Below are positions 8,692 to 17,893 of a stretch of 64,000 bases of DNA, in pieces. This DNA is from Phycisphaerae bacterium (GTDB lineage Bacteria > Planctomycetota > Phycisphaerae > Phycisphaerales > SM1A02). Position numbers and translations under genes: made by a program. The notes beneath the pieces were generated by a model. The model worked only from the letters and a program-made list of their open reading frames with translations, searched no databases and was not told the origin of the DNA. The DNA lies in the NCBI GenBank assembly GCA_016873275.1, contig VGXO01000008.1, forward strand, positions 1 through 64,000, written 5' to 3'. Within the stretch, counting starts at the first letter, position 1. Every line of letters begins with the position of its first letter.

Positions 8692-8694
8692 CAT
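8689..8694 (+). promoter_or_regulatory. -10 box of the lipoprotein gene (leaderless GTG)
   Basis: TAGCAT overlaps the oxidase stop codon and lies 7 nt before the GTG at 8702. It contains the ATG at 8693, which therefore is not the likely start. Confidence 0.5.
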
Positions 8695-8701
8695 GCCCTG
8701 C

Positions 8702-9256
8702 GTGACGATCGTCCGACTCCTGCTGGCGACCGCATCGCTCGCGATCCTCCTCGTCGCCTGCAGCGCGAAGCCCTCCGTGATCCTCGACACCGACATCCCG
8801 GCGCCGCCGGGACTCGAGTCGGTCTTCGCCCGCGGGCTGGAGCGGCGCGGCGACGAGCTGATCGCCGGACGCTTCGTCTTCCATGGTCGCGTGAACGATG
8901 CGCGGTCGCTGCTCGAGAGGACGCTCGCCCAGTTCCGCGCCCGCGGCTGGACGCTCGCCTCGCGTCGGACCGGCGACGCGAGCTGCATGGCGGTCGTCGT
9001 GAAGGGCGACCGTCAGGCGACGATCAGCATCGTCGCCAACCAGATCGACCCGCCGATGTCGAAGGCGCAGATCGACGTGTCGCTCGTCGGTCCGCGACCC
9101 GCCGATGCGCCGCCGCCGGGCGAGACCGTCGCGCCGGCGCCCTCGGGCGTCGCGCCCGAGGCACCGCCGCCCGCGTCACCCTCCGCGCCGCCCGCCGAGC
9201 CTGCCAAGCCTCCGGAGGCGCCCGCCTCCGCGCCGACGCCGAACCCCGCGACGTGA
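8702..9256 (+). CDS. Lipoprotein with Pro/Ala-rich C-terminus
   Basis: A 184-residue product beginning VTIVRLLLATASLAILLVAC, a textbook type II signal peptide with lipobox LVA-C. The mature part has about 110 ordered residues (FHGRVNDARSLLERTLAQFRARGW, then a beta-rich stretch) and a 60-residue Pro/Ala/Glu-rich tail that could span periplasm or peptidoglycan. I recognise no named domain. The GTG at 8702 is chosen over an in-frame ATG three codons earlier because of the -10 box. murJ overlaps the stop by GTGA, so the lipoprotein is the immediate translational partner of the lipid II flippase. Confidence 0.85.
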   Translation: MTIVRLLLATASLAILLVACSAKPSVILDTDIPAPPGLESVFARGLERRGDELIAGRFVFHGRVNDARSLLERTLAQFRARGWTLASRRTGDASCMAVVVKGDRQATISIVANQIDPPMSKAQIDVSLVGPRPADAPPPGETVAPAPSGVAPEAPPPASPSAPPAEPAKPPEAPASAPTPNPAT

Positions 9257-10872
9257 GCCGATCCTTCGAGCGTCATGCCCGCACCGTCACCCTGCTCACC
9301 TTCGCGAGCCGGCTGGGCGGGCTCGCCCGCGATGCGGCGCTGAGCCGGGTCTTCGGCGCGGGCGTCGTCATGGACGCCTTCTCCTTCGGCTTCATGGTGC
9401 CGAACCTCTTCCGCCGCCTCTTCGGCGAGGGGGCGCTCTCGGCGGCGTTCCTGCCGGCGTACGCGCGGGCGAGCGACCGCGACCCCACGCTCGCGCAGCG
9501 GCTCGCCTGGATCGTCGTCGGCGGCTCGACCGCGGTGCTCGCCGGCGTCGTGCTGCTCGCCGAGCTCGGGACCGCGCTCCTCGCGGCGCGGGGGGCGCTC
9601 GAGCCGCTCGGGGCTCGGCTCCTCATGATCATGCTGCCGTTTGCGCCGCTGGTGTGCCTCACGGCGCTGGTGGGCGCGATGCTGCAGGTGCATCATCGAT
9701 TCGGACCGACCGCCGCGTCGCCGATCGTCCTCAATGCGCTGGTGGTCGCGGCGGCGATCTCGGCGGTCCTGCTCCGCGTGACGCCGGAGGAGGGCATCCG
9801 ACTCGTCGCCTGGGCGGTCCTCGTGAGCGGGGTGATCCAGGTCGCGTGGTCGCTCGTCGCGCTTCGCCGCTCGGTGCCGCTGGGACCCGGCGTCAGGAGC
9901 GAGGCGGCGTGGCGCGAGTCGCTCGGCGTCGCGCGGCTCGCGCTTCCGATGGGGCTTGGGCTCGGCGTCCTGCAGCTGAACACGCTCCTCGATGGACTGA
10001 TCGCGAGCTATCCAAGCGTCATCGGACCGACGATCCTCGGGTTCGACTACCCCCTCGGCGAGGGCTCGATGGCGCGGCTCTGCTGGGCGCAGCGGCTCTA
10101 CGAGTTCCCGCTGGGGGTCTTCGGCATCGCCGTCGCGACCGCGATCTTCCCCGCGCTCTCGCGGCAGGCGCCGGACGCCGACGCGTTCGCCGCGACGCTG
10201 CGGCGGGGGGTGCGGCTCGTCGTCTTCATCGGGCTTCCCGCGAGCGCCGGGCTCATGCTGGTCGCGGAGCCGCTCACCGCGGTCATCCTGCAGGGAGGGG
10301 CGTTCTCCGCCGAGGACACCCGCGAGACGGCGTGGATCCTGCTCGGCTACGCGGGAGCGGTGTGGGCGTACTCGCTCAACCAGGTCCTGGTGCGGGCGTT
10401 CTACGCCCGCGGCGACAGCATGACTCCCGTCAGGATCGCCGTCGGGCTGGTCGGTCTGAACCTCCTCCTCAACGTGACGCTGATCTGGACGCCGCTCCGC
10501 ACCGCGGGGCTCGCGTGGTCGACCGCGATCTGCGCCATCGTGCAGCTCGCGTGGCTCATGCGGGCGATCGCGCGGCGGGTCGGACCCGCCGACGCGGCGG
10601 CGCCGAGGATCCTCGACCACGAGGTGCGTCGCAGCATCCTTCGAAGCGTCCTCGTCACCGCGGCGATGAGCGCCGCGACGTGGGCGGCGCTGCGCCTGCT
10701 CGCCCACCTTCCCGCCGAGCACGGCTGGTGGGGCTCGCTCGCGACGATCCTGATCCTCGTCGGCGTGGGAACGGTCGTGGTCGTCGCGGTCGCGCGGCTG
10801 CAGCGGATGCCCGAGCTCGCGTGGGCGATCGGCCGCGCGGATCGACCCGGATCGCCGACTCCGTCGTCCTGA
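9253..10872 (+). CDS. murJ: Lipid II flippase MurJ
   Basis: A membrane protein of 539 residues of the MVF/MurJ family that moves undecaprenyl-linked peptidoglycan precursor across the inner membrane. The N-terminus TLLTFASRLGGLARDAALSRVFGAG and the MVPNLFRRLFGEGALSAAFLPAYA segment are highly diagnostic, and hydrophobic segments fit the expected 13-14 TM helices. The start is a GTG overlapping the lipoprotein stop. Its presence argues for a conventional peptidoglycan precursor cycle. It ends six bases before the convergent mqnE gene with no visible terminator. Confidence 0.96.
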   Translation: MSRSFERHARTVTLLTFASRLGGLARDAALSRVFGAGVVMDAFSFGFMVPNLFRRLFGEGALSAAFLPAYARASDRDPTLAQRLAWIVVGGSTAVLAGVVLLAELGTALLAARGALEPLGARLLMIMLPFAPLVCLTALVGAMLQVHHRFGPTAASPIVLNALVVAAAISAVLLRVTPEEGIRLVAWAVLVSGVIQVAWSLVALRRSVPLGPGVRSEAAWRESLGVARLALPMGLGLGVLQLNTLLDGLIASYPSVIGPTILGFDYPLGEGSMARLCWAQRLYEFPLGVFGIAVATAIFPALSRQAPDADAFAATLRRGVRLVVFIGLPASAGLMLVAEPLTAVILQGGAFSAEDTRETAWILLGYAGAVWAYSLNQVLVRAFYARGDSMTPVRIAVGLVGLNLLLNVTLIWTPLRTAGLAWSTAICAIVQLAWLMRAIARRVGPADAAAPRILDHEVRRSILRSVLVTAAMSAATWAALRLLAHLPAEHGWWGSLATILILVGVGTVVVVAVARLQRMPELAWAIGRADRPGSPTPSS

Positions 10873-10878
10873 TCGACG

Positions 10879-12222
10879 CTAGGACGCGGTGGGCTCGATC
10901 GACCGCCAGTCGCGACCGGTGGGACCGAACCGCTCGACGCGGCGGTAGATGGTGTCGCGCTCGACCGGGATGAAGCCGCCCTCCCGCGCCGCGCGGCGCA
11001 GGTCATCGACGCCCACCTCCTGATGGGTCGAGGCGCCGCCGACGTGGGTGATGTCGTACCAGACCACCGTGCCGTCGAGGTCGTCGGCGCCCGCGGCGAG
11101 CTGGAGCTGCGCCATCGGCAGCGTCTGCATGATCCAGAACGACTTCACGTGCGGCACGTTGTCGAGCATGAGCCGGCAGATCGCGAGCGTCCGCAGGTTC
11201 TCGAGCCCGCTCGGACCCGGCAGGTGCCCGAGGTCGCTGCCGTCAGGGAAGAAGGGCAGCGGGATGATCGTCTGGAAGTAGCCGCCGTCGAGCCCCGCGG
11301 CGCCCGGATGAGGCAGGCGGGCGCGGGGATGACGCTCCGCCGGACCGGTCAGCACCACCGCGTCGCCGTCGCGGGCGATGCCCTGCGCCGCCGCCCATCC
11401 GGCGAGCGTGCGGTCCTGCTCGCGGCGCAGCACCTCGAGGTGGGTGAGCCGGTCCTCGCGCGTCTCGACGTGCCCGTAGAGCATCGTCGCGTTGCTGTTG
11501 AGCCCGATCTCGTGGGCGACGCGGTGCACCTCGAGCCACTGCTCGGCGCGGATCTTTCCCTTGAACGCGGCGTCGTGAACGCGGTCGTCGAAGACCTCGG
11601 CGCCGCCGCCGGGGAGCGATCCGAGACCCGCCGCCCGCAGGTCCTCGAGCACCGCGCGGAGTCCCGCCTCGCCCTCGCGACCGCGCTTCGAGACCCGCTG
11701 GAGGTGCACGATCTCGACCGCGGTGAACGCCTTGAGGTGGACCTGCGGCGCCGCCTCGCGGATCGCCCGCAGCATGCCGAGGTAGTGATCGAACGGGAGG
11801 TAGGGATGGAGCCCGCCGACGATGTGGAGCTCGGTCGCGCCGGCGTCGGCGGACCTCACCGCCTCCTCGACGATGCGCGGGATGTCCATCTCGTACGCGC
11901 CCTCCTCGTCGCGGCGACGACGGAAGGCGCAGAAGCTGCAGCGGAGGGCGCAGACGTTCGAGTAGTTGATGTGCCGGTTGACGTTGTAGAAGGCGAGGTC
12001 GCCGTGCAGCCGACGCCGCACGAGGTCCGCGAGCCCGCAGACCGCGTGCAGGTCGGTCGTCTCGTAGAGGAGTCGACCGTCCTCCCGCAAGAGTCGGCGA
12101 CCTTCGGCGACCTTCTCCACGACCGGTCGGAGGCGGGGATCGCGGAGGCGGGTCCGGAGCGACTTGACGGTGGCGCTCGGCGCGGTGTGGCGGGCGGGAT
12201 CGGCGGCGGCGGCGGGCGTCAT
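10879..12222 (-). CDS. mqnE: Aminodeoxyfutalosine synthase (radical SAM)
   Basis: A 447-residue radical SAM enzyme of the futalosine route to menaquinone, joining 3-enolpyruvoyl-oxybenzoate and adenosine. The cluster motif CALRCSFCAF (CxxxCxxC) lies near residue 91, preceded by VNRHINYSN. Further MqnE-type segments are LHIVGGLHP, KAFTAVEI, SLPGGGAEVFDDRVH and SNATMLYGHVE. MqnC is the main look-alike; the TAVEI and SLPGGGAEVF segments favour MqnE. The gene stands alone here with its own leaderless-type promoter; other mqn genes are not in the window. Confidence 0.9.
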   Translation of the reverse strand: MTPAAAADPARHTAPSATVKSLRTRLRDPRLRPVVEKVAEGRRLLREDGRLLYETTDLHAVCGLADLVRRRLHGDLAFYNVNRHINYSNVCALRCSFCAFRRRRDEEGAYEMDIPRIVEEAVRSADAGATELHIVGGLHPYLPFDHYLGMLRAIREAAPQVHLKAFTAVEIVHLQRVSKRGREGEAGLRAVLEDLRAAGLGSLPGGGAEVFDDRVHDAAFKGKIRAEQWLEVHRVAHEIGLNSNATMLYGHVETREDRLTHLEVLRREQDRTLAGWAAAQGIARDGDAVVLTGPAERHPRARLPHPGAAGLDGGYFQTIIPLPFFPDGSDLGHLPGPSGLENLRTLAICRLMLDNVPHVKSFWIMQTLPMAQLQLAAGADDLDGTVVWYDITHVGGASTHQEVGVDDLRRAAREGGFIPVERDTIYRRVERFGPTGRDWRSIEPTAS

Positions 12223-12230
12223 GGGGGCGG

Positions 12231-12236
12231 ACTGTA
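12231..12236 (-). promoter_or_regulatory. -10 box of mqnE (leaderless)
   Basis: TACAGT on the minus strand, 8 nt before the ATG at 12222. The rest of the 231-bp gap to 12454 shows no other recognisable signal except a GAGGAG at about 12440 before the next gene. Confidence 0.55.
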
Positions 12237-12453
12237 GGGAACTCCGGCGGGTCGTCGAAGGAACTCCGCCTCGGCGCCCTCCTTCGCCGAACCTAGGGCG
12301 GCGGGTTCGGGTCCGTCGCGGTTCTCCTCGACTCGCGAGGGGGGTGGCGGCGGATTCTCGGCGCCTTCGGCGGTCTGCCTTCAGGCGCCTGCGACCCCGG
12401 TCGATGCACCCTCCGAGCGCTCGAGGTTCCCGGGCGCGAGGAGAGCTTCGACC

Positions 12454-14847
12454 ATGCCGCCGATCACCCATCCCGCCGCGCCGTTCGCCCCCGAGACCGA
12501 CTTCGGTTGCCCCCAGCAAGCCATGGGTCTGCTCGGCGACGTCGAGCAGCACCTCGCCCGACTCCGCGCCGCGCAGTCCGGACAGGACCGCGAGCTGGAG
12601 GCGCTGCGGGCGCGCTGGCAGGAGCTCGCGCAGCGCGAGGCGATGGTCGCGGAGGGCTTTGCCCGCCTCGAGGCGGGGGAGCGATGGCTCCGCGGCGCGA
12701 TGGAGGCGATGGAGCGCCGCCAGGCGGACCTCTTGAGCCGCGAGGGCGTGGTCGGATTCGACCGCCTCGAGGCGTCGCGCCAGGCGCAGGCGCTCGAGGA
12801 GATGACCCTGCGGCACGCGAGGCAGGAGCAGGCGATCGCCGCCCTCTCGGAGGCGCTCGCCGATGCCCGCGCGAAGACCGATGCCGACCGCGCTCGCCTC
12901 GAGGGCGAGGTCGCCTCGCTCGCCGGCGACCGCGCGACGCTCGTCCGGCGGGCTCGCGAGACCGAGGCACGCCTCGACGCGCTGCGGACCGGCGACGAGG
13001 AGCGAAGCCAGATCTCGAGGGGTCTCTCCGTCCGGCTCGAGGATGCCCAGAAGCAGCTTGCCGAGGCGAACGCCCGCGCCGAGCGGCAGCAGGTCGAGGC
13101 GACCCGGCTGCGCGAGCTGCACCGGGGGGTCGAGTCGAAGGTCCGCGACCTCGAGCAGCGGCTTGCCGCGAGCGACGCGGCGACGGCGCTGACCCGTCGA
13201 TCCCTCGAGGAGAAGCTCGCGCAGACCGAGCGGATGCTCGATGGTGCGCGGGCGGAGCTCGTCGAGTCGAGGAAGGGCGGCGTCGAGGCGGAGGATCTCC
13301 GGCGTCGGCTCGCGTCGCTCGAGCAGTCCCTCGCGGACGCGCGGGTCGAGGCGGACGCGGAGCGTGTTCGGACGACCGACCTGCGGCGCCAGCTCGAGTC
13401 GGCGACCGCGGCGCGTCGCGAGGACGAGGTCCGCCGCAACGCCTCGACGGAGCTGCAGGAGGAGCTCGCCGGGGTCCGCACGAGGCTCGACCGAAGCGAG
13501 AGCGAGGCGGCGTCGCTCCGAGGCGAGCTCGAGCAGGCGAAGTCGCGGATCGAGCGGGAGACGCGGAGCATCGCGACGCTGCAGCGGCAGCTCGACCAGC
13601 AGGCGGCGTCCTCGTCGGAGATCGAGTCGGCGCGTCGTGCCCTCGCGGAGGCGAACGCGCGGCTCGAGTCGTCCTCGCGCCGCGCGGTCGAGCTCGAGGC
13701 GGAGGTCGAGTCGCTCCGGACGAGGATCGAGGAGGAGCGGGCGAGGACGCCGGCATCGAGCGCAGCGGTCGCCGCGGGATCGAGCGCCGAGGTCGAGCGC
13801 CTCGAGCGAGAGCTCTCCTCCGCGAAGTCGATGCTCGTCGAGCGCGACGCGCGGGTGCAGGCGCTCGCCGCGGAGGTGCGGGAGGCGCGGAACGCCCGCG
13901 GCACCGCGGACGCCGGCGAGGCGAGCCGCCTGCAGGAGCGGGCGCGTCAGCTCTCCCGCGCCGCGGAGCTGCTGCGGGTGCGGCGCGATCGGCTCCATCG
14001 GCTGCGGGAGGCGCTTCGTCGCAGGGTGAAGGGTCTTGCCCGACCGACCCCGGAGGTCGAGGCTCCCCGCACCAGCGGGCAGAGCACGCTGATCGAGCTT
14101 CGGCAGCTGCAGGCGAAGCGGGAGGAGCTGCGTCAGGTGCAGAAGTTCCTCGCGGAGAGCGAGGTCCGGCTGGTGCGCCGATGGGCGGTGCACCGTGGCG
14201 CGAGCCTCGGGATGCTCGCGGGCGTCTTCGCGGTGGTCCTCGCGGTCGCCGGCTGGATGGCGGCGGACCTCGTCTGGCCGGTGCGGGGCACGGCGAGCGT
14301 GGACCTCATCGCCCGCGGCGCCAAGGGACAGCCGATTGATCCGCGCCTCGCGGAAGGCTGGGGGACCTGGCACGCGGCGCTCCTCGGCGATCCGCTCTTC
14401 GCGGAGCAGGTCGCGGAGCGGCTTGCCGCCCGCGGAGCGACGCCGAGCGATCCGGCGAAGGTCGGGGCGATGCTCTCGAAGGACCTCAAGGTCGACGCCG
14501 ATGGACCGGGTCGCCTGCGGCTCGTCCTCTCGGGCGAGGACCGCAACGCCCTCCCCGTGGTGCTCGACACCGTCGCGACGACCCTCGCCAAGGAGAGCGC
14601 GACGCAGGCGTCGAGGCGACCGGACCAGACGGCCGCGATCGTCGTCGGCGAGCGGACGAAGGAAGGCAAGATCGCCTACTCGCTGCTCGATCCCCGACCG
14701 ATCGACGCGACCCAGCTCACCCGCGCCGGACTCGTCGCGGGCGGGCTGCTCGCCTGCTCGGTGGTGATCGGAGTCGCGGCGACGCTCATCCTCCGCCGCG
14801 CGCGTCGGATCATGGGCACCGAGGAGCACCCGTCGCTCGCTGCCTGA
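12454..14847 (+). CDS. Giant coiled-coil protein with two C-terminal TM helices
   Basis: A 797-residue protein. Residues 25-545 are almost unbroken heptad-like coiled coil rich in Ala, Arg, Glu, Leu. TM1 is at about 583-605 (LGMLAGVFAVVLAVAGWMAA), then a periplasmic loop of about 150 residues (VRGTASVDLIA...DPLFAEQVAERLAARG...LSKDLKVDADG), then TM2 at 757-780 and a short basic tail. The TM-loop-TM plan and the loop resemble Wzz-type polysaccharide co-polymerases, but with an enormous cytoplasmic N-terminal coiled coil instead of a short tail. GAGGAG precedes the ATG by about 10 nt. Function unknown; the Wzz likeness is weak pattern evidence. Confidence 0.85.
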   Translation: MPPITHPAAPFAPETDFGCPQQAMGLLGDVEQHLARLRAAQSGQDRELEALRARWQELAQREAMVAEGFARLEAGERWLRGAMEAMERRQADLLSREGVVGFDRLEASRQAQALEEMTLRHARQEQAIAALSEALADARAKTDADRARLEGEVASLAGDRATLVRRARETEARLDALRTGDEERSQISRGLSVRLEDAQKQLAEANARAERQQVEATRLRELHRGVESKVRDLEQRLAASDAATALTRRSLEEKLAQTERMLDGARAELVESRKGGVEAEDLRRRLASLEQSLADARVEADAERVRTTDLRRQLESATAARREDEVRRNASTELQEELAGVRTRLDRSESEAASLRGELEQAKSRIERETRSIATLQRQLDQQAASSSEIESARRALAEANARLESSSRRAVELEAEVESLRTRIEEERARTPASSAAVAAGSSAEVERLERELSSAKSMLVERDARVQALAAEVREARNARGTADAGEASRLQERARQLSRAAELLRVRRDRLHRLREALRRRVKGLARPTPEVEAPRTSGQSTLIELRQLQAKREELRQVQKFLAESEVRLVRRWAVHRGASLGMLAGVFAVVLAVAGWMAADLVWPVRGTASVDLIARGAKGQPIDPRLAEGWGTWHAALLGDPLFAEQVAERLAARGATPSDPAKVGAMLSKDLKVDADGPGRLRLVLSGEDRNALPVVLDTVATTLAKESATQASRRPDQTAAIVVGERTKEGKIAYSLLDPRPIDATQLTRAGLVAGGLLACSVVIGVAATLILRRARRIMGTEEHPSLAA

Positions 14848-14883
14848 TGGCGATCGTGCAGGCTCGGTCGGTCCGCGCCGGGG

Positions 14884-16467
14884 TCAATGCCGGAAGTGCC
14901 GCACGCCGGTGAGCAGGCAGGTCACGCCGCGCTCGCGGCAGAGCGCGAAGGTGTCCTCGTCCCGCTTCGATCCGCCGGGGTGGACGAGGCAGCGGACGCC
15001 TGCGTCGAGGAGGACCCGGGGTCCGTCGGCGAACGGGAAGAAGGCATCCGAGGCGGCGACGATCGCGCGACCCTTCAGGCGATCGCCCGCCTTCTCGACC
15101 GCGACGCGGCACGCCTGCAGGCGGTCCACGCATCCGGCGCCCATCCCACGCAGCGTCTCGTCGGCGCCCACCACGACCGCGTTCGACTTGAGGTGCTTGA
15201 CCACCGAGACGAGGAACGCCGCGTCTCGGCGCATCGCGTCGCTCGGGGCGGGTCCCGCCGCGAGGCGGAAGTCATCCGGATCGACGGGGTGGGTGTCGCG
15301 GTCCTGGACGAGGAGTCCGCCGGGGACCGAGCGGATCGCGATCGGCGAGGGATCGTCGCCCGGCGGACCGACCGCGACGAGCCGGGCGTTCGGCCATCGC
15401 TCGCCAAGGATGCCTGCGGCGTCCGCATCGAATCGGTCGGCGACGACGACCTCGAGGAACCGCGAGCCGGAGACCATCGCCTCCGCGACCGCGCGATCCG
15501 CGGTGCCGGCGAGCACCACCACGCCGCCGAACGCGGCGAGGGGATCACCCGACCATGCCCGCTCGAACGCCTCGGCGAGGGTCGCGGCGCGGGCGGCGCC
15601 GCAGGCGTTGGTGTGCTTGAGCACCGCCGCGGCGGGTCCCGGCGGATCGATCGACCGCAGGTCGAGGGCGAGCTCGAGCCCCGCCGCCGCGTCGAGGATG
15701 TTGTTGTAGCTGATCTGCTTCCCGCCGAGCACCTCGCCGGTGACGACCGAGGGTCCCGCCGCGTTGGGATCGCGGTAGCTCGCGGCGCGCTGGTGCGGGT
15801 TCTCGCCGTAGCGGAGCATCTGCCGCCCGACGTAGGTGAGCCGCAGGGTCTCCGCGAACGCGTGCGCCTGCCGCCGACCCATCCAGCCGCTGATCGCCGC
15901 GTCGTACTCGGCGGTTCGGCCGAACGCCGCCGCGGCGAGGTCCGCCCGCGTCGCCCGCGTGGTGCATCCGTCGTGCGCCAGGAGCTCCGAAGCGACGCGG
16001 TCGTACTGCGCCGGCGAGGTGACCACCGCCACGAACTCGAAGTTCTTCGCGGCGCTCCGCATGATCGCGGGACCGCCGATGTCGATCTGCTCGATCGCCT
16101 CCGGCTCGGAGACGCCCTCGGCGCGGACGGTCCGCTCGAAGGGATAGAGGTTCACGCAGACGAGGTCGATCGGCGGGATGCCGTGGGTCTCCATCGCCGC
16201 GAGGTGCGCGGCGAGGTTGCGGCGACCGAGGAGCCCGCCGTGGATCCGCGGGTGGAGCGTCTTCACGCGACCGTCGAGGATCTCGGGGTGCCCGGTGAGC
16301 TGCTCGACCGTGACCACCGGGATCCCCGCCGCGGTCAGCGCCGCCGCGGTGCCGCCGGTCGAGACGATCTCCACGCCGAGCGAGGCGAGCGCCTTCGCGA
16401 ACGGCACGAGGTCGGTCTTGTCGCTCACCGAGAGGAGCGCCCGCCGGACCGGCACGAGACCAAGCAT
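14884..16467 (-). CDS. purH: Bifunctional AICAR transformylase/IMP cyclohydrolase
   Basis: Catalyses the last two steps of IMP synthesis. The 527 residues match the family length. The N-terminal cyclohydrolase domain (1-150) opens RRALLSVSDKTDLVPFAKAL and contains STGGTAAAL and GRVKTLHPRIHGGLLGRR. The transformylase domain has RYGENPHQRA near 200, the KHTNACGAA catalytic segment near 270, and HLKSNAVVV near 430. It lies 14 nt downstream of the PQQ-propeller gene on the same strand, an otherwise unexplained pairing. It converges with the coiled-coil gene at 36 bp distance. Confidence 0.98.
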   Translation of the reverse strand: MLGLVPVRRALLSVSDKTDLVPFAKALASLGVEIVSTGGTAAALTAAGIPVVTVEQLTGHPEILDGRVKTLHPRIHGGLLGRRNLAAHLAAMETHGIPPIDLVCVNLYPFERTVRAEGVSEPEAIEQIDIGGPAIMRSAAKNFEFVAVVTSPAQYDRVASELLAHDGCTTRATRADLAAAAFGRTAEYDAAISGWMGRRQAHAFAETLRLTYVGRQMLRYGENPHQRAASYRDPNAAGPSVVTGEVLGGKQISYNNILDAAAGLELALDLRSIDPPGPAAAVLKHTNACGAARAATLAEAFERAWSGDPLAAFGGVVVLAGTADRAVAEAMVSGSRFLEVVVADRFDADAAGILGERWPNARLVAVGPPGDDPSPIAIRSVPGGLLVQDRDTHPVDPDDFRLAAGPAPSDAMRRDAAFLVSVVKHLKSNAVVVGADETLRGMGAGCVDRLQACRVAVEKAGDRLKGRAIVAASDAFFPFADGPRVLLDAGVRCLVHPGGSKRDEDTFALCRERGVTCLLTGVRHFRH

Positions 16468-16481
16468 GCAGTCGCCTCGCC

Positions 16482-17660
16482 TCAGCCCTGCGGCAGGAGA
16501 TGAAGGACGAAGCCGTCCTCGGAGAGCAGCACCATTCCCGGCGAGTCGGAGCCGTTCGGGACGATGACGCTCACCCGGGGCAGCGGGATCGACGCCGCGA
16601 CCTGACCGGTGGAGGAGTCGACGATCCGCATCGTGCGCTCGCCGCCATCCCAGAGGAGCAGCTTGCCGCGATGCACGCCGAGCACCTCGCCCTTGCCATC
16701 GGCGCAGCGCCAGCGGACCTCGCCGTCGATGCGGTCGGTCGGACGCAGGCTGAGGCAGACGAGACCCTCGCCGGGCACGTACTGATAGACCGAGCCGCCG
16801 ATCGCGGTCGGGCTCGTGGTCAGGGGACTCTCGGTGAAGTAGCTCCAGACGGTGCGGCCGTTGCGGGCGTCGTATGCCCAGAGGTACTGGTCGCCGCCCG
16901 CGACGAGGAGCAGACCGTCCGCGAACGCCGGTCGGGCGGAGATCGGCGCGATCAGCTGCTTCTCCCACCGAAGCCGCGTCGTCTCCGCGTCGAGGGCGAG
17001 GATCCGTCCGGTCGAGCCGACGGCGAACGCCATGCCGTCCGCGATGAGGGGCGCCGCCGCGACCGCGCCGGGCAGGCTGTTGCCGCGCCAGGGGTGACCG
17101 ATCATGAACTGGTGCCAGAGCACCTTGCCGCCGCGGGTGCCGTAGATGAAGAAGTTCCCGACCTGCGCGGGCGGCGTGAACGCCGTCGGCTCGAGCCGCT
17201 GCCGGGAACGCATGGTGCCGCTCGACTCGTCGAAGACGTCGACCTCCGTGCGGGTCACCGCGAGGACCGAGGGCTCGCCCCCGGGCGACGCGAGGATCAC
17301 GTCGAGCATCTCGCCGGTCGAGGATCCTACGGGCGACTGCCAGACGGAGGCGCCCTTCGCGAGGTTCATGCGGGTGAGCAGGTTGCTCGAGTCGTGCAGG
17401 TAGAGCCCGTCGCCGCGCGGGAACGCGCCGCGGAGCGTCGCGTTGGGCGAGAGCGGCACCGCGGTCTGCCAGTCGATCCGGTAGCCGAGGTCGCCGAGGC
17501 GGGAGGGCGGCAGGAGGTAGGCCTGATCCAGCGCCGCCTGCATCGCCTCGAGGCGCTGGCGGTTCGCGGCGCCGGGATCCTCCTGCGCCGCGACGGAGGG
17601 AGCGACCGAGGCGACGAGGGGCAGGACCAGCAGGACCGACCGACGGGAAACGCGTGGCAT
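16482..17660 (-). CDS. Secreted PQQ-like beta-propeller protein
   Basis: A protein of 392 residues with signal peptide MPRVSRRSVLLVLPLVASVA and cleavage after VAAQ or nearby. The mature protein shows repeated propeller blades with W/Y-sandwich motifs (GRILALDAETTRLRWEKQL, QYLWAYDARNGRTVWSYF, GEVRWRCADGKGEVLG, RIVDSSTGQVAASIPL), as in BamB and quinoprotein repeats. It lacks a lipobox, so it is not a typical BamB. A longer frame starts 23 codons upstream; the ATG at 17660 is preferred because the signal peptide begins there. It is co-oriented with and immediately upstream of purH. Confidence 0.85.
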   Translation of the reverse strand: MPRVSRRSVLLVLPLVASVAPSVAAQEDPGAANRQRLEAMQAALDQAYLLPPSRLGDLGYRIDWQTAVPLSPNATLRGAFPRGDGLYLHDSSNLLTRMNLAKGASVWQSPVGSSTGEMLDVILASPGGEPSVLAVTRTEVDVFDESSGTMRSRQRLEPTAFTPPAQVGNFFIYGTRGGKVLWHQFMIGHPWRGNSLPGAVAAAPLIADGMAFAVGSTGRILALDAETTRLRWEKQLIAPISARPAFADGLLLVAGGDQYLWAYDARNGRTVWSYFTESPLTTSPTAIGGSVYQYVPGEGLVCLSLRPTDRIDGEVRWRCADGKGEVLGVHRGKLLLWDGGERTMRIVDSSTGQVAASIPLPRVSVIVPNGSDSPGMVLLSEDGFVLHLLPQG

Positions 17661-17880
17661 CGAGGACCGCCTCCGCCTCGGGGTGGGGATCAGGGTGCCG
17701 GACGGCCCGAGGTCGGTCCGCCCGCCCATTCCCGTTCCCGACGCGGCGCGGCAGGGGCGGGAGGTCGAGGGTCTCGAACCGCCCCGATCGACTCGGGATG
17801 CGCGGAGCGGGGTCTCCTCGACGCCTGACGGATCGGAGTATCCGAGTCGCCCTCCGACGCGTCAAGGAGAACCGGACCGC

Positions 17881-17886
17881 TACGCT
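17881..17886 (+). promoter_or_regulatory. -10 box of riboflavin synthase gene (leaderless)
   Basis: TACGCT, 7 nt before the ATG at 17894. A leaderless transcript leaves no room for an FMN riboswitch; I see no RFN-like conserved helices in the 233-bp divergent region. Confidence 0.55.
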
Positions 17887-17893
17887 GCCGTCC

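Noticed and set aside
10879-14829. Open frame of 1316 codons on the minus strand
   Set aside because: Only its last 447 codons (mqnE) are real; the rest is antisense to the coiled-coil gene.
17661-17893. FMN riboswitch before riboflavin synthase
   Set aside because: I could not find the conserved RFN helices, and the -10 box leaves no leader.
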